Part shown: one piece after another, positions 1 through 8,942 of the stretch
How positions within the stretch are numbered: position 1 is the first letter of the stretch
How the letters are laid out: every line of letters starts with the position of its first letter
Source: Roseobacter ponti
GTDB taxonomy: Bacteria > Pseudomonadota > Alphaproteobacteria > Rhodobacterales > Rhodobacteraceae
DNA length: 64,000 nt
Assembly: GCF_012932215.1 (NCBI RefSeq)
Contig: NZ_CP048788.1
Coordinates: 3,100,001-3,164,000, forward strand
Direction of reading: 5' to 3'
Notes under the pieces: model-generated
Databases searched by the model: none
Told to the model about the DNA's origin: nothing
The model's input: the letters and a program-made list of their open reading frames with translations, nothing else
Made by a program: the position numbers and the translations under genes

Positions 1-1181
1 AGCAGACCTCCCTCGAACTCGTAAATCACGCAACCTGCTTCCAGCAGCCGGCGGTAATAGCTGCGGCTTGCCGCCGCCACGACCCAGCTGTCATTACGCG
101 CGGGAAAGATCAGGGTCACACGAATACCGCGATGCGCCGCAGCGCAAAGCGATTCCAGCAAGGTCGCATCGGGGACAAAATAGGGCGTTGAGATCGTGAT
201 CTCGCTCCGCGCACAGGAAATAAGGCTGGAGAAAAGCTGTGGTGTCGCGCCACGGCGCATCGTCGGACCGTCGCCCACAACCAGCGCCGGGAACCCGCCT
301 TTCCGCTCTGTATCGCCGGATGGCAGTTTGTCGAATTTCTCGCCGGTTGCCGCCGTCCAGTCGTTGATGAACAGCAACTGGTTCTGTGCCACCACCGGCC
401 CTTCAAAGCGCAGCATGATATCGATCCAGGGCGCATATTCCGGCTTCACCCGGAACTCCGGGTCGGCTGCATTCCTGCTGCCGCAATAGGTTATCCGGCC
501 GTCGATCACTGTGATCTTGCGGTGATTGCGCATGTCGAGCCGGCTGGTCAGGATCGTGCGCAGGGGATTGCTGAGCGACAGCGAGACGCCTGTGTGCACG
601 CCGGCATCTGCCATCCGCTTCCACAAAGGGGAGGCGACGAATTTGCGCGATCCCAGACCGTCGGCCAGCGCGCGACAGGTGACCCCGCGCCCGCTTGCAC
701 GCATGAGCGCCTCTGCAATGCGCGTCCCGGTCCGGTCATCAAGCCAGATATAGGTGAGCATATGTACATGCTTTGTCGCACAGTCGATGTCCTGCACCAT
801 GCGGTCCACTGTTTCGTCAGGGGTGGCCATCAGTTCAGCGTGATTGTCCGGCACGGGATGCAGTCCGTTTATCGAAGCGGCATACTTAAACGCGGGCGAA
901 TACGCCGCCTCGATCAGACCGTAACCGGTTTCCGGATCGCCCGGGACGTCTCCGGCAAGCAGCCTGAGATCTGCCACGATCTTTTTGCGTTTGTTACTCG
1001 CCCGATGACCGATTTCGACCTCGCCAAACAGAAAATATGTAGAACTGCCAAGATAGGGTACGAAATTGATCACGATGAACCAGGCAAGCCTCGCCGGCGG
1101 GGACAGGTCATCGCGCAGCAGGATCCGGATCGTGAATGCGACAACAAGCAGAGCGTGGCCGGTGGTCAGTAAAATCAGCAC
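1..1181 (-). CDS. cls: Cardiolipin synthase (phospholipase D family), 3' end outside the window
   Basis: Membrane phospholipid enzyme that condenses phosphatidylglycerol molecules into cardiolipin. About 393 codons are inside the window; the C-terminus lies before base 1. The N-terminus has two hydrophobic segments (residues about 2-22 and 30-50, the PLDc_N region). The motif LADGLGSRKF follows, and the first HKD motif (HRKITVID) is encoded at 501-524, with its His at residue 220. The reading ends in EFEGGLL, just where the second HKD motif begins in this family. The GTG start at 1181 overlaps the stop of the upstream endonuclease-family gene, so the two are probably translationally coupled. 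The family is clear from the first HKD motif and the PLDc_N topology; the second active-site half cannot be seen. Confidence 0.88.
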   Translation of the reverse strand, partial: MLILLTTGHALLVVAFTIRILLRDDLSPPARLAWFIVINFVPYLGSSTYFLFGEVEIGHRASNKRKKIVADLRLLAGDVPGDPETGYGLIEAAYSPAFKYAASINGLHPVPDNHAELMATPDETVDRMVQDIDCATKHVHMLTYIWLDDRTGTRIAEALMRASGRGVTCRALADGLGSRKFVASPLWKRMADAGVHTGVSLSLSNPLRTILTSRLDMRNHRKITVIDGRITYCGSRNAADPEFRVKPEYAPWIDIMLRFEGPVVAQNQLLFINDWTAATGEKFDKLPSGDTERKGGFPALVVGDGPTMRRGATPQLFSSLISCARSEITISTPYFVPDATLLESLCAAAHRGIRVTLIFPARNDSWVVAAASRSYYRRLLEAGCVIYEFEGGL

Positions 1182-1861
1182 TTGCTGCGGTCTCCCGGGA
1201 TGTCAAAGTCCAGAACAACCGGCAAATGATCAGAGGCACGGCGCGCTTTCAGCGATGTGTGGACGCCAAAAGTCAGTGCGGTCACGTCGCCGCACAGAAC
1301 AAATCGGTCCAGCGCGGCCACACGGCGGCTCGCGTGAAAGCTCAGGCCGGGGGTGATCACTTCATGCCCGCCTGCCGGCAGATGCCGGCCCCAGTGATTG
1401 AAATCCCCCGCGATGATGGTGGGAATGCCTGAATTGCCGGCGTGGGCGCAGAGCGCGTGCAGCTGTTGTTTTCTGATGCCTGTGGTCAGTGCCAGATGCG
1501 CGCCGACCACAGCAAAGCCGTTTACATCAAAGTGTGCTGCAATCGCGCCGCGCGGCTCACGCGCCGGCAGGGGGATGCGCTCTGTGCCCGGCGGCCGGAA
1601 ACGTCTGGCCCGGTAAAGGATGGCATTGCCGTGCCAGCCATGGCTCTGACCGCTCAGAGCATGTCTGGCAAGAATAAATCCGTGCTCATCGCGCAGCCGG
1701 TCCAGCGGCAGGACGCCGGGGCGCTGGCCAAGACGTTTGTCCGCCTCCTGAAGCACCACGATGTCCGCCTCTATTTCCCCGATGACATCCACGATCCGGT
1801 GCGGATCACGGCGCCAGTCCAGTCCGACGGCCTTGCGAATGTTGTAGCTTGCAATTCTCAT
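1175..1861 (-). CDS. Endonuclease/exonuclease/phosphatase family protein
   Basis: A 228-aa protein of the EEP (DNase I-like) metal-dependent phosphodiesterase fold. Motifs in order are ASYNIRKAVGLDW at the N-terminus, VVLQEAD (metal-binding Glu), GDFNHWG (catalytic Asp/Asn) and SDHLPVVLDF near the C-terminus (catalytic Asp-His). I chose the ATG at 1861 because the EEP fold begins at once with MRIASYN; the open frame runs 48 codons further upstream without any family similarity. The substrate cannot be told from the sequence. The stop overlaps the GTG start of the cardiolipin synthase gene, and a phospholipid-related role has been suggested for such pairs in other bacteria; here that is inference only. 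Confidence 0.82.
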   Translation of the reverse strand: MRIASYNIRKAVGLDWRRDPHRIVDVIGEIEADIVVLQEADKRLGQRPGVLPLDRLRDEHGFILARHALSGQSHGWHGNAILYRARRFRPPGTERIPLPAREPRGAIAAHFDVNGFAVVGAHLALTTGIRKQQLHALCAHAGNSGIPTIIAGDFNHWGRHLPAGGHEVITPGLSFHASRRVAALDRFVLCGDVTALTFGVHTSLKARRASDHLPVVLDFDIPGDRSKC

Positions 1862-2100
1862 CCGTGACCCGGTGCTCTGGTCCTTTTGTCCCTCCTCATT
1901 CTGGCAGGACGTGCGGGGACATGGAAGCACTGTGCGGCGGCAGGCGAAGGATGACCTGCGAAACCCGGCCCTCACCACTGCCAGGTGCTGAACGAGCAGA
2001 GCCATTTTGCCTGCAGAGACGTGTTATCTGCACCTGAATGGATTGCCACACGCGGCTCTGCCCAGGCATATTGCAGTTGCGCCAGCGCACATTTACGTTC

Positions 2101-2118
2101 ATATTCTAATAAATGAAT
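2101..2118. promoter_or_regulatory. Putative SoxR operator upstream of soxG
   Basis: ATTC (2103-2106), eight bases, GAAT (2115-2118). The wider half sites (ATATTC and TGAATTT) match the palindrome before soxX (12917-12936). It lies 16 bp before the soxG start and would overlap the promoter core. ATTC-N8-GAAT is the motif I recall for the related persulfide repressor SqrR. That SoxR binds here is inference. Confidence 0.6.
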
Positions 2119-2134
2119 TTGTAAGGATGACGCT

Positions 2135-3046
2135 ATGCTGACGCGCAGAGGTGTACTGCAATCTGGTCTTTCATTGTCTGCTCTGGCGGCATTTCCCGGC
2201 CATGCCCGGTCGGACCTGAGCCTCGGGGACGGGGTGTTGACGACCGTCAGTGACGGCAGCCTTGTGCTGCCGGGAGACTTCATCTTTGCTCCGATGCCAA
2301 AGGATGAGCTGGCAGTTGTGCTCCAGGATTTCGATGTATCGCAGGAAAGACTGACACCTGAGTGCAATGTGGCCCTCTACCGCGACGGAGAGAATGTCGT
2401 TCTTTTTGATGTGGGTGCCGGTCCCGACTTCGTGCCGACCGCAGGCAATGTCACTGCGAGCCTCGATGCACTGGGCCTTGCGCCGGAGGATGTCACGCAT
2501 GTCGTCTTCACCCATGCACATCCCGATCACATATGGGGGCTGCTGGATGATTTTGATGAGCCGTTGTTCTACGAGGCAACTTATATGATGGGCGAGGCCG
2601 AATGGGATTACTGGTGGAGCCCGGACACGGTGAACACAATCCAGGCCGAGAGGGTCGCGATGGCCGTTGGCGCAAGGCGCCGGATGGAGGTCATCGAAGG
2701 ATCGGTGCAACTCTTCGGAGACGGTGAGGAAATTCTGCCCGGGATCAGCTCGGTTCTGAGTGCGGGGCACACGCCTGGCCATATGGCCTTTGAGGTGCGC
2801 AACGGATCAGAAAGCGCGATGATCGTTGGCGATGCGATCGGCAATCACCATGTGGCCCTGCGACGGCCCGACTGGCTGAGCGGATCAGACCAGGATCCCG
2901 AGACGGCGGTTAAAGCACGGAAAATGCTGATCGACAGGATCGTCTCCGAACAGCTGCCGGTGATCGGTTTTCACCTTCCCGACGGCGGCATGGGTCGTAT
3001 CGACCAGGGACCGAACGGCTATAAATTCATTTCGGGAGATATCTGA
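2135..3046 (+). CDS. soxG: SoxG-like periplasmic metallo-beta-lactamase-fold hydrolase
   Basis: A 303-aa metallo-beta-lactamase-fold protein. The N-terminus has a Tat-like signal (TRRGVLQSGLSL followed by a hydrophobic stretch), so it should be periplasmic. The metal motif is canonical: THAHPDH near residue 127, then SAGHTPGH, VGDAIG and GFHLPDGG supplying the later His/Asp/His ligands. Length and context fit SoxG of Paracoccus, which accompanies the sox genes and whose exact substrate is not settled. The TGA stop overlaps the ATG of the next gene by one base (TGATG), so the pair is co-translated. A likely SoxR operator lies directly upstream and an AAGGA ribosome site precedes the ATG. The name rests on length, fold and location. 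Confidence 0.68.
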   Translation: MLTRRGVLQSGLSLSALAAFPGHARSDLSLGDGVLTTVSDGSLVLPGDFIFAPMPKDELAVVLQDFDVSQERLTPECNVALYRDGENVVLFDVGAGPDFVPTAGNVTASLDALGLAPEDVTHVVFTHAHPDHIWGLLDDFDEPLFYEATYMMGEAEWDYWWSPDTVNTIQAERVAMAVGARRRMEVIEGSVQLFGDGEEILPGISSVLSAGHTPGHMAFEVRNGSESAMIVGDAIGNHHVALRRPDWLSGSDQDPETAVKARKMLIDRIVSEQLPVIGFHLPDGGMGRIDQGPNGYKFISGDI

Positions 3047-3993
3047 TGCACAGGTTAATCGCCGCCCTCCTTATCTGTCTTCCTGCCGTGCTGGCAGCCA
3101 GCGAGGATATTCCCGATCAGTACCCGGGCTCGCCGCTCTACGCCAAGCCCGTCGAAGTGATCCCGCATGTCTGGTCAGCCATTGGTGCCACCGCGCCGCC
3201 GACCTACGAGAACAGCGGTCACAACAACAACCTGAGCTTTATCGTCACCGGAGACGGTGTGGTCGTTATCAACGGAGGTGCAGCTTATATTCTGGCAGAG
3301 GCTTTGCACGAGGAAATCATGAAAGTGACCGACCAGCCGGTAAAGCTGGTCATTGATGAGAACGGCCAGGGCCATGCCATTCTTGGCAATTCCTACTGGT
3401 CCGAACAGGGTGTACCGATACTCGCGCATGTCGACGCGGCCCATGAAATTGAAGAAAACGGGCCGCGCATTCTGGAGGGTATGAAGCGGTATAACGAAGA
3501 TAAGGCACAAGGCACCTTTGTCGCGGCCCCCACCGAGACCTTTGATGACAAGCGCGTCATCGAGATGGGAGATTTTCGCATCGAAGTTCTGCATCTGGGA
3601 CCGGCGCATGGTCCGGGCGATACCCAGGTCTGGCTGCCGGAACAGGGCCTGGTCATTGCCGGCGATATGGCCTTTCACGAGCGCATGCTGCCCATCTTTG
3701 AGGATACCGTCGCGCTGGACTGGATCGACACCTGGGAGTGCTGCTTTGAGGCGCTGAACGCGACCTATGTCATTCCGGGGCACGGACACCCCACCAATAT
3801 GGCACAGGTCCGGCGGTACACGCGGGACTATCTGGTCTATCTGCGCGAGAAAATCGGCGAGCACCTGGAGAACGGCGGAGATCTGAAGGACGCCTATTAC
3901 GTCGATCAGACCCCTTTTGCCCATCTCGACACCTATGAAGAACTTGCGACCCGCAACGCCGGTCGGATTTATGAACAGATGGAATTTGAGTAA
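3046..3993 (+). CDS. soxH: SoxH-like metallo-hydrolase-fold protein with a changed first metal motif
   Basis: A 315-aa protein with a Sec-type signal (hydrophobic residues 4-18, ending AVLAAS), so probably periplasmic. The metallo-beta-lactamase fold is visible from GDGVVVINGG, LGPAHGPGDTQVW, VIAGDMAFHERM and the late IPGHGHPT. At the position where HxHxDH is expected the protein instead reads DENGQGHAI, keeping only the last His. Zinc binding at site 1 is therefore probably altered. It matches SoxH of Paracoccus in length (about 315 residues) and in following soxG. It may be a redox-linked hydrolase or a protein that has lost hydrolase chemistry. Confidence 0.65.
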   Translation: MHRLIAALLICLPAVLAASEDIPDQYPGSPLYAKPVEVIPHVWSAIGATAPPTYENSGHNNNLSFIVTGDGVVVINGGAAYILAEALHEEIMKVTDQPVKLVIDENGQGHAILGNSYWSEQGVPILAHVDAAHEIEENGPRILEGMKRYNEDKAQGTFVAAPTETFDDKRVIEMGDFRIEVLHLGPAHGPGDTQVWLPEQGLVIAGDMAFHERMLPIFEDTVALDWIDTWECCFEALNATYVIPGHGHPTNMAQVRRYTRDYLVYLREKIGEHLENGGDLKDAYYVDQTPFAHLDTYEELATRNAGRIYEQMEFE

Positions 3994-4121
3994 TCCTGAA
4001 ATAGGAACGCTGTAGCGCATTCCGGAAAGACAATGTTACTGCGGCGTCCGCGCGACCACATCCCCGGAATTTTATTCTCCTGCGCGCAGCTTTGGCGGAA
4101 CAACCTGACCGGCGCACGCGC

Positions 4122-4150
4122 TTGACAATTATCGCGTGAAGCCCAATTTC
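4122..4150 (+). promoter_or_regulatory. Possible sigma-70 promoter for the YeeE/YedE gene
   Basis: A perfect TTGACA box at 4122-4127 is followed after 17 bases by AATTTC (4145-4150), a poor match to TATAAT. It lies about 25 bp before the transporter start. Only the -35 element is convincing. Confidence 0.3.
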
Positions 4151-4173
4151 CGGCACTCTGAGGAGTGCTGCTG

Positions 4174-5220
4174 ATGCTGCTTGAATTATATGACCTGTCG
4201 TTGCCCGTTCACACAATGCACCTGCTGTTCGCTCTGGCGATCGGAGCGGTTTTCGGGGCCTGCGCTCAGATTTCGCGCTTTTGCCTGAGACGTGCCGTCG
4301 CCGGTGAAGATGGCGCGGACGCATCGGCGGCATCGGTCTGGATCTCAGCGCTCGCCGTGGCGATCGGTGTCTTTGCGGCGGCCCGCTTTACCGGTTTTGT
4401 GGACGTTTCAGATCATCGGCTGATGTCCGGGAGCATTCCGGTACTGGCAATCGTAACCGGCGGGTTGCTCTTCGGTGCCGGTATGGTGCTGACACGGGGC
4501 TGCGTATCACGCCTGACAGTGCTCAGCAGCACCGGAAACCTGCGCGCGGTCGTCGTTCTGGCGGTATTTGCACTCGTTGCACACGCAACACTGAAAGGTG
4601 TCCTTGCACCCCTGCGCACAGGGCTGGGGTCGTTTAACGTTGATCTGCCGGTTGGCACGCTTGCATCTGTACCGGGCGTTGCGCCCGCGCTGAGCATTGG
4701 CCTGTTGGGTCTGGCGTTTTATCTGGCACGGTCGAGCGGCACACGTCCCCTGTACATCCTGCTCGGCGGCGTGATCGGGCTGGTTTCGGTCGCAGGATGG
4801 ATGACCACCAGCGTGCTGCTTTTTGACGAGTTCGATCCGCTGCCCGCGCAGTCTGCAGCCTTTACGCTGCCCTGGTCGGACACGCTCTTCTGGTTCATTG
4901 CCTCCTCTTCGATCCCTGCAGGCTTCGGCGCCGGCTTCATCGGTGGCGTCCTGCTGGGCAGCTTTTCAAGCGCTGCGCTGCGCGGTGAACTGGCCCTGCA
5001 GAGCTTCACCGCTCCCTCAGAGACCATCCGTTACATGAGCGGTGGCGCGTTGATGGGTCTCGGGGGTGTTCTCGCCGGCGGCTGCACTGTCGGCGCGGGC
5101 CTGAGCGGTGGTGCCATGCTGAGCATTTCGGCTCTTCTGGCGCTCGGTTCAATCATCACCGGTGCCGCTCTGACCCGACAGTTCCCGGCATTCCGCAGGG
5201 GTGCCCGGGCTGTTGCCTGA
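4174..5220 (+). CDS. YeeE/YedE-family sulfur-compound transporter (SoxT/TsuA-like)
   Basis: A 348-aa inner-membrane protein with about ten hydrophobic segments. It carries the conserved small-residue/Cys motifs of the YeeE/YedE (DUF395) family: RFCLR near residue 40, GGLLFGAGMVLTRGCVSR near residue 100, and GGVLAGGCTVGAGLSGG near the C-terminus. Family members import thiosulfate (TsuA) or related sulfur compounds. With soxGH upstream and a second paralogue at 15235, a role in sulfur-substrate import or in sensing for SoxR is likely. I chose the ATG at 4174 because AGGAG (4161-4165) is well spaced from it; an in-frame GTG at 4165 sits inside that site. Confidence 0.82.
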   Translation: MLLELYDLSLPVHTMHLLFALAIGAVFGACAQISRFCLRRAVAGEDGADASAASVWISALAVAIGVFAAARFTGFVDVSDHRLMSGSIPVLAIVTGGLLFGAGMVLTRGCVSRLTVLSSTGNLRAVVVLAVFALVAHATLKGVLAPLRTGLGSFNVDLPVGTLASVPGVAPALSIGLLGLAFYLARSSGTRPLYILLGGVIGLVSVAGWMTTSVLLFDEFDPLPAQSAAFTLPWSDTLFWFIASSSIPAGFGAGFIGGVLLGSFSSAALRGELALQSFTAPSETIRYMSGGALMGLGGVLAGGCTVGAGLSGGAMLSISALLALGSIITGAALTRQFPAFRRGARAVA

Positions 5221-5814
5221 CACAGCCTCAGCCGTTTCCGGATTTTTCTGAAACAGCGATCCGGCGGGCCTGAATGTCCCTGCATTCTGCGTTCCGGAGA
5301 TCCGGTCATCCGGTCCTCCGGTCACATGATCCCGGACTAAGGCCATGGGATGGCTACTGCGCGCGAGTGTGGCGGATGCCACAAATTCGTCGACGCGTGG
5401 TTTGATGCATCTGCCAGGACAACGCAGTCCCCGGAATCTTCTGCGCAAGCGTTCCCGGAGCCGTCCGTTTCGACACATAGCCAGAGGCGGAAAGCAGCGC
5501 GGAGTCTTTACCGTCCAGATCGGCAAGTTCGGCTTCCGGCATTATATGGTCATGGACGGTGCCCGAGATATTCCGGGGGCCGCCGGCGCCGGCACTGTTA
5601 TATTCCCGCGCCTCGTGCATGGCTGCAGGAACGGCCGGGTGCAGCCCCATGCCCGGACAATCATTGGAGCAACAGACTGTCAAATCGCCCGTTCCGCCAT
5701 AACAACGTGCGTTGAGAAACGCGCCGCGATACCGTTCAAGTTCGGCAAACTCGCGATGATTACCGCTCTCTCTGAGGTCTTCCGGACCCGCGCGGAAAAC
5801 CCACTGATCGTCTG
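5221..5814. other. 594-bp interval without a supportable gene
   Basis: This lies between the 3' ends of the YeeE/YedE gene and the DUF302 gene. Open frames exist on both strands, but none has a recognisable domain, ribosome site or family motif. A CGGCH string in one rightward frame (near 5370) resembles a heme site by chance; nothing else in that frame looks like a cytochrome. In Paracoccus soxE and soxF follow soxD; here I see neither. Confidence 0.5.
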
Positions 5815-6243
5815 TCAGAAAGCGGCAGCCTCTGCGACCAGGTCCGCAAGGAATTCCTCGACCCTGTCCATAGAACCCTGCGGATAGTCGCGGTGACCGA
5901 TGATGACCTCGCCGTCCCGCGACGCCACAAAGATGTTATAGGGGCAGTGCACTATGTTCATCGGGTCTGCTTCCATGACGTCCCGCGACAGGACCGCAGA
6001 ACAGAACAGAAAAACATCTGCCGCTTCAAAAATCACTGTATCGGATCCAAGATCTGCGCCGGTTCGCGCCAGCATTTCGCCCACGTGACTGACATGGTCA
6101 ATGACAAGCCCTTTCGCGACGATCGCGCTTTCGACGGCAAATGTCGCATCCTCAAAGCTGCCGTCATATGGCGTGGTCACCGCCTCCTGTGCGGCAGCGG
6201 TACCCGCTGCGACGGCCAGTAGTCCTGATATCAGATGTTTCAT
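5815..6243 (-). CDS. DUF302 family periplasmic protein
   Basis: A 142-aa protein with a short cleavable signal (KHLISGLLAVAAGTAAAQ) and a DUF302 domain: the TTPYDGSFEDATFAVESAIVAKG N-terminal half is split around the helix-forming region, and the C-terminal half includes NIVHCPYNIFV. Two Cys lie in the mature protein, in FLFCSAV and NIVHCPY. GGAGG lies just before the ATG at 6243; an upstream in-frame start would add unrelated residues. It is the last gene of the leftward sox series, 130 bp after soxD, which suggests a periplasmic accessory role. The function is unknown; DUF302 proteins are common near sulfur and metal genes. Confidence 0.7.
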   Translation of the reverse strand: MKHLISGLLAVAAGTAAAQEAVTTPYDGSFEDATFAVESAIVAKGLVIDHVSHVGEMLARTGADLGSDTVIFEAADVFLFCSAVLSRDVMEADPMNIVHCPYNIFVASRDGEVIIGHRDYPQGSMDRVEEFLADLVAEAAAF

Positions 6244-6373
6244 AGTTCCTCCCGGTATTTTGCCGGACCGCGACGTCACGATTGTGTCGCCGCCTGCCGG
6301 TCTGCAATGTCCCGCTCTCACCTGCTACGGGGTGCAGGCAGCCCTCACGGGCGGCCCTGCTCCGCGCTTATGG

Positions 6374-7666
6374 CTATCCGTCAAAGCTTTTCAGGTAAGC
6401 AATGACGGCGGCGATATCCGCATCATCTTTCAGTCCGGCAAAGCTCATCCGTGTGCCCGGCATATGCTCTTTGGGGTTTTCCAGAAATGCCGCCATCTCT
6501 TCTTCTGTCCAGTTGCGGCCCTCGGTGGCAGCTTCCTCAAAAGCGTCAGAATATTTGAAACCGTCGACAGTGCCAAAGGTGCGACCGGTGACACCGGTCA
6601 GAAGCGGGCCGGAGCGGTTTTTTGCCCCCTCCCCGATCTGGTGACAGGATCTGCACTTACGGAACACCCGCTCCCCGTCTCCGATCAGGGCATCGTCCGA
6701 TGCCGGCGCTTCGGTTCCGGCTTCGGCGTCCTGCGCGGGCACTGCCGTAAAGACCGGGCCGGAGCCGGCTGAAGCGTCGTTCATCACGGACTCGCCCCCG
6801 TCCTCGGGGGTCACATCAAGGAAGGTCGATCGCATGGTGATCGATACCGTTTCCTTGCAGTTCTCCATGCAGGGGTCCACCCGCCACCCGGTGTATTCCC
6901 TCTCAGGCCGGTCATCGACGACAAAGCCGTCGGCGTTGTACATCTCCACATCGGCAAAATTCTCGTGGCTGAGTTCAAAGTCCTCGTCGACGAGGTCATT
7001 GGAATAGAGAATATAGGCAACGATCGCATAGACATCATCATCGCTGAGCGTCTGCGCCTGACCAAAAGGCATAGACCTGTGCACATAATCCCAGACCGTC
7101 GAAAGATACGGCCAGTATGAGCCGACCGTCTTGACCGGATCCTTGCGGGCCAGTGTGTCAAAGCCGCCCGCGAGCACCGGCCAGTTGCCGACACCCTCGG
7201 CAAAATCACCATGACAGGAAGCACAGGCCTCAGCGAACTTTTCCTCGCCGGTGAACACGTCGCCACGGCCTTCGGGCAGACCACGCCCGTCAGGCAGCAC
7301 ATCCACATCCCAGGCGGCGATCTCTTCGGCAAGCGCACTTCGGCCAAGTCCGTATCCGTCACCCGGCTGAGGGGCCGGTGCTGTCAGTGAAAGTCCGCCG
7401 GCCCCGCGTTCTGCCGCAGCGGCCTGAATTTCGCTGACCTTCGCCTCAAGGGCCGCAGCACGGGCAGTTTCTGCGCCGGCGTGTTCTTCGGCCGTCGCAG
7501 CGGCACTTGCGGCGTCGTCGATGCGTGTTTCGATCTGCGCAATTCGTCCCTGCAGAACAGCGACTTCAGCATTTTCGTAATTACGGGCGGAGAAGACGGC
7601 AACCGCCCCGAGCACGATCCCTGTTACACCCAGAGCAGGCAGCAGAATTTCAGGAGACTTCGACAT
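6374..7666 (-). CDS. soxD: SoxD, diheme cytochrome c subunit of sulfane dehydrogenase
   Basis: A 430-aa cytochrome subunit of Sox(CD)2, which takes electrons from oxidation of the SoxY-bound sulfane sulfur. Two heme sites are visible: CASCH at residues 148-152 and CRSCH at 338-342, the latter in a cytochrome c2-like domain with PGTRMSFAGL as the Met-ligand loop. The N-terminus has a hydrophobic segment (residues 8-26) followed by an Ala/Glu-rich coiled-coil stretch (about 30-88), suggesting a membrane anchor with a stalk. The protein is longer than Paracoccus SoxD. ATG 7666 is preceded by AGGGG and overlaps the soxC end by 17 bp; a TTG at 7675 is a less likely start. Confidence 0.93.
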   Translation of the reverse strand: MSKSPEILLPALGVTGIVLGAVAVFSARNYENAEVAVLQGRIAQIETRIDDAASAAATAEEHAGAETARAAALEAKVSEIQAAAAERGAGGLSLTAPAPQPGDGYGLGRSALAEEIAAWDVDVLPDGRGLPEGRGDVFTGEEKFAEACASCHGDFAEGVGNWPVLAGGFDTLARKDPVKTVGSYWPYLSTVWDYVHRSMPFGQAQTLSDDDVYAIVAYILYSNDLVDEDFELSHENFADVEMYNADGFVVDDRPEREYTGWRVDPCMENCKETVSITMRSTFLDVTPEDGGESVMNDASAGSGPVFTAVPAQDAEAGTEAPASDDALIGDGERVFRKCRSCHQIGEGAKNRSGPLLTGVTGRTFGTVDGFKYSDAFEEAATEGRNWTEEEMAAFLENPKEHMPGTRMSFAGLKDDADIAAVIAYLKSFDG

Positions 7667-8924
7667 TTTCAGCAACCCCTTCTGCGTTCACGTACCAGGT
7701 CTGGATACAGTTGTTATGATAAACTGAATTTTCTCCGCGCTGCTCGCGCAGCTGCGTTTTCGTTGGCTGGACATATCCGGTCTCATCCATGGCACGCGAC
7801 TGAAGAAGCATCTCTTCGCCCGACCAGGTCGTATCGAGGTAGAAGCGTGTCAGGGCCTTGCTGTCGCCCTGTTTGCCGAGCCGGGCGGTTTCCCATGACA
7901 TGCCGCCGTCTCTGGAGACGTCAACGCGCGTGATCTGTCCGTGTCCCGACCAGGCGAGACCCGAGATGACCATCGGCCCGTGCCCGTGTCTGACCGGCGA
8001 TTGCGGGCTTGGCGATGTGATCACCGATTTGGCGTCCATCACCCAGGTCCATTTGCGGGCAGTGCCATCTTCATAGACATCGGTGTATTTCGAGGTCTCT
8101 TCACGGCTGCCCACGGCCATATCGGTCACCTCGATCCGGCGCAGCCATTTGACCCACATGTTGCCTTCCCAGCCGGGCACAACCAGCCGCACCGGGTATC
8201 CGTGCTCCATCCGCAGCGCTTCGCCGTTGGCCTTGAAGGCGACCAGGACATCATCCAGCGCTTTTTCCATCGGAATTGACCGGCCGTTAGAGGATGCATC
8301 CGCGCCCTCGACATAAACCCATTTGTCCGCAAGATCGCCCGCAGCCCCGAGCCCCGCCTCGTTCAGCAGTGTGCGCAGGGGAACGCCGGTGTATTCCATG
8401 TTGTGGATCATCCCGTGCGTGAACTGCACGCCGTTGAGCTGGGCACCTGCCCATTCCATACCGGTGTTTGCCGCGCATTCACAGAAATACACGTGGTTTT
8501 CGCGCGGGAACCTTTCGATGTCGGTGTAATCAAACACCAGCGGGGTAGCGACGAGACCGTTGATCATCAGCCGGTAGTCTTCTTTGCGCAGCTCGATTGC
8601 CCCGGAATGATGGCGCTCAAAGGCGCAGCCCTGCGGGGTGATCGTGCCGTCGAGCGCGTGAATTGGGGTGAAGTTGATCGATGAGATCGGTGAGGCGGTC
8701 AGCCACTCCACATTGCGGCGCACCACGTCTTCCTCAAACCGGATCGGCAGGCCATAGGGCGTCTCATCAACACCTGCGCCGGTGTAGATTGCCCAGTCCT
8801 GTGTCTCGGTGATCAGCGGATCCGCTCCGTTGGCACCGGCTGCACCTGCCAGCCCTCCGGCGGCCATTGCGGCACTTCCCCGCAGGAACGCGCGTCTGGA
8901 TGTACTGGTCAGCTTACGATTCAT
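7650..8924 (-). CDS. soxC: SoxC, molybdopterin sulfane dehydrogenase subunit
   Basis: A 424-aa molybdenum-cofactor protein of the sulfite oxidase family, the catalytic half of Sox(CD)2. The N-terminus is a twin-arginine signal (TSRRAFLRGSAAMAAGG). The molybdopterin domain includes YFCECAANTGMEWAGAQ; the first Cys of CECAAN occupies the conserved Mo-ligand Cys position. A C-terminal Mo-co dimerisation domain begins around SPSPQSPVRHG. AGGAG lies before the ATG. It sits 18 bp after soxB, and its end overlaps soxD, so subunit synthesis is coupled. Confidence 0.94.
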   Translation of the reverse strand: MNRKLTSTSRRAFLRGSAAMAAGGLAGAAGANGADPLITETQDWAIYTGAGVDETPYGLPIRFEEDVVRRNVEWLTASPISSINFTPIHALDGTITPQGCAFERHHSGAIELRKEDYRLMINGLVATPLVFDYTDIERFPRENHVYFCECAANTGMEWAGAQLNGVQFTHGMIHNMEYTGVPLRTLLNEAGLGAAGDLADKWVYVEGADASSNGRSIPMEKALDDVLVAFKANGEALRMEHGYPVRLVVPGWEGNMWVKWLRRIEVTDMAVGSREETSKYTDVYEDGTARKWTWVMDAKSVITSPSPQSPVRHGHGPMVISGLAWSGHGQITRVDVSRDGGMSWETARLGKQGDSKALTRFYLDTTWSGEEMLLQSRAMDETGYVQPTKTQLREQRGENSVYHNNCIQTWYVNAEGVAENVEVS

Positions 8925-8942
8925 GCTCCAGGATCTCCTTTC

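Noticed and set aside
5350-5715. Possible small heme protein with a CGGCH string
   Set aside because: A single CxxCH in a frame without signal peptide, ribosome site or axial-ligand motif; the rest is Arg/Pro-rich as in out-of-frame translation.
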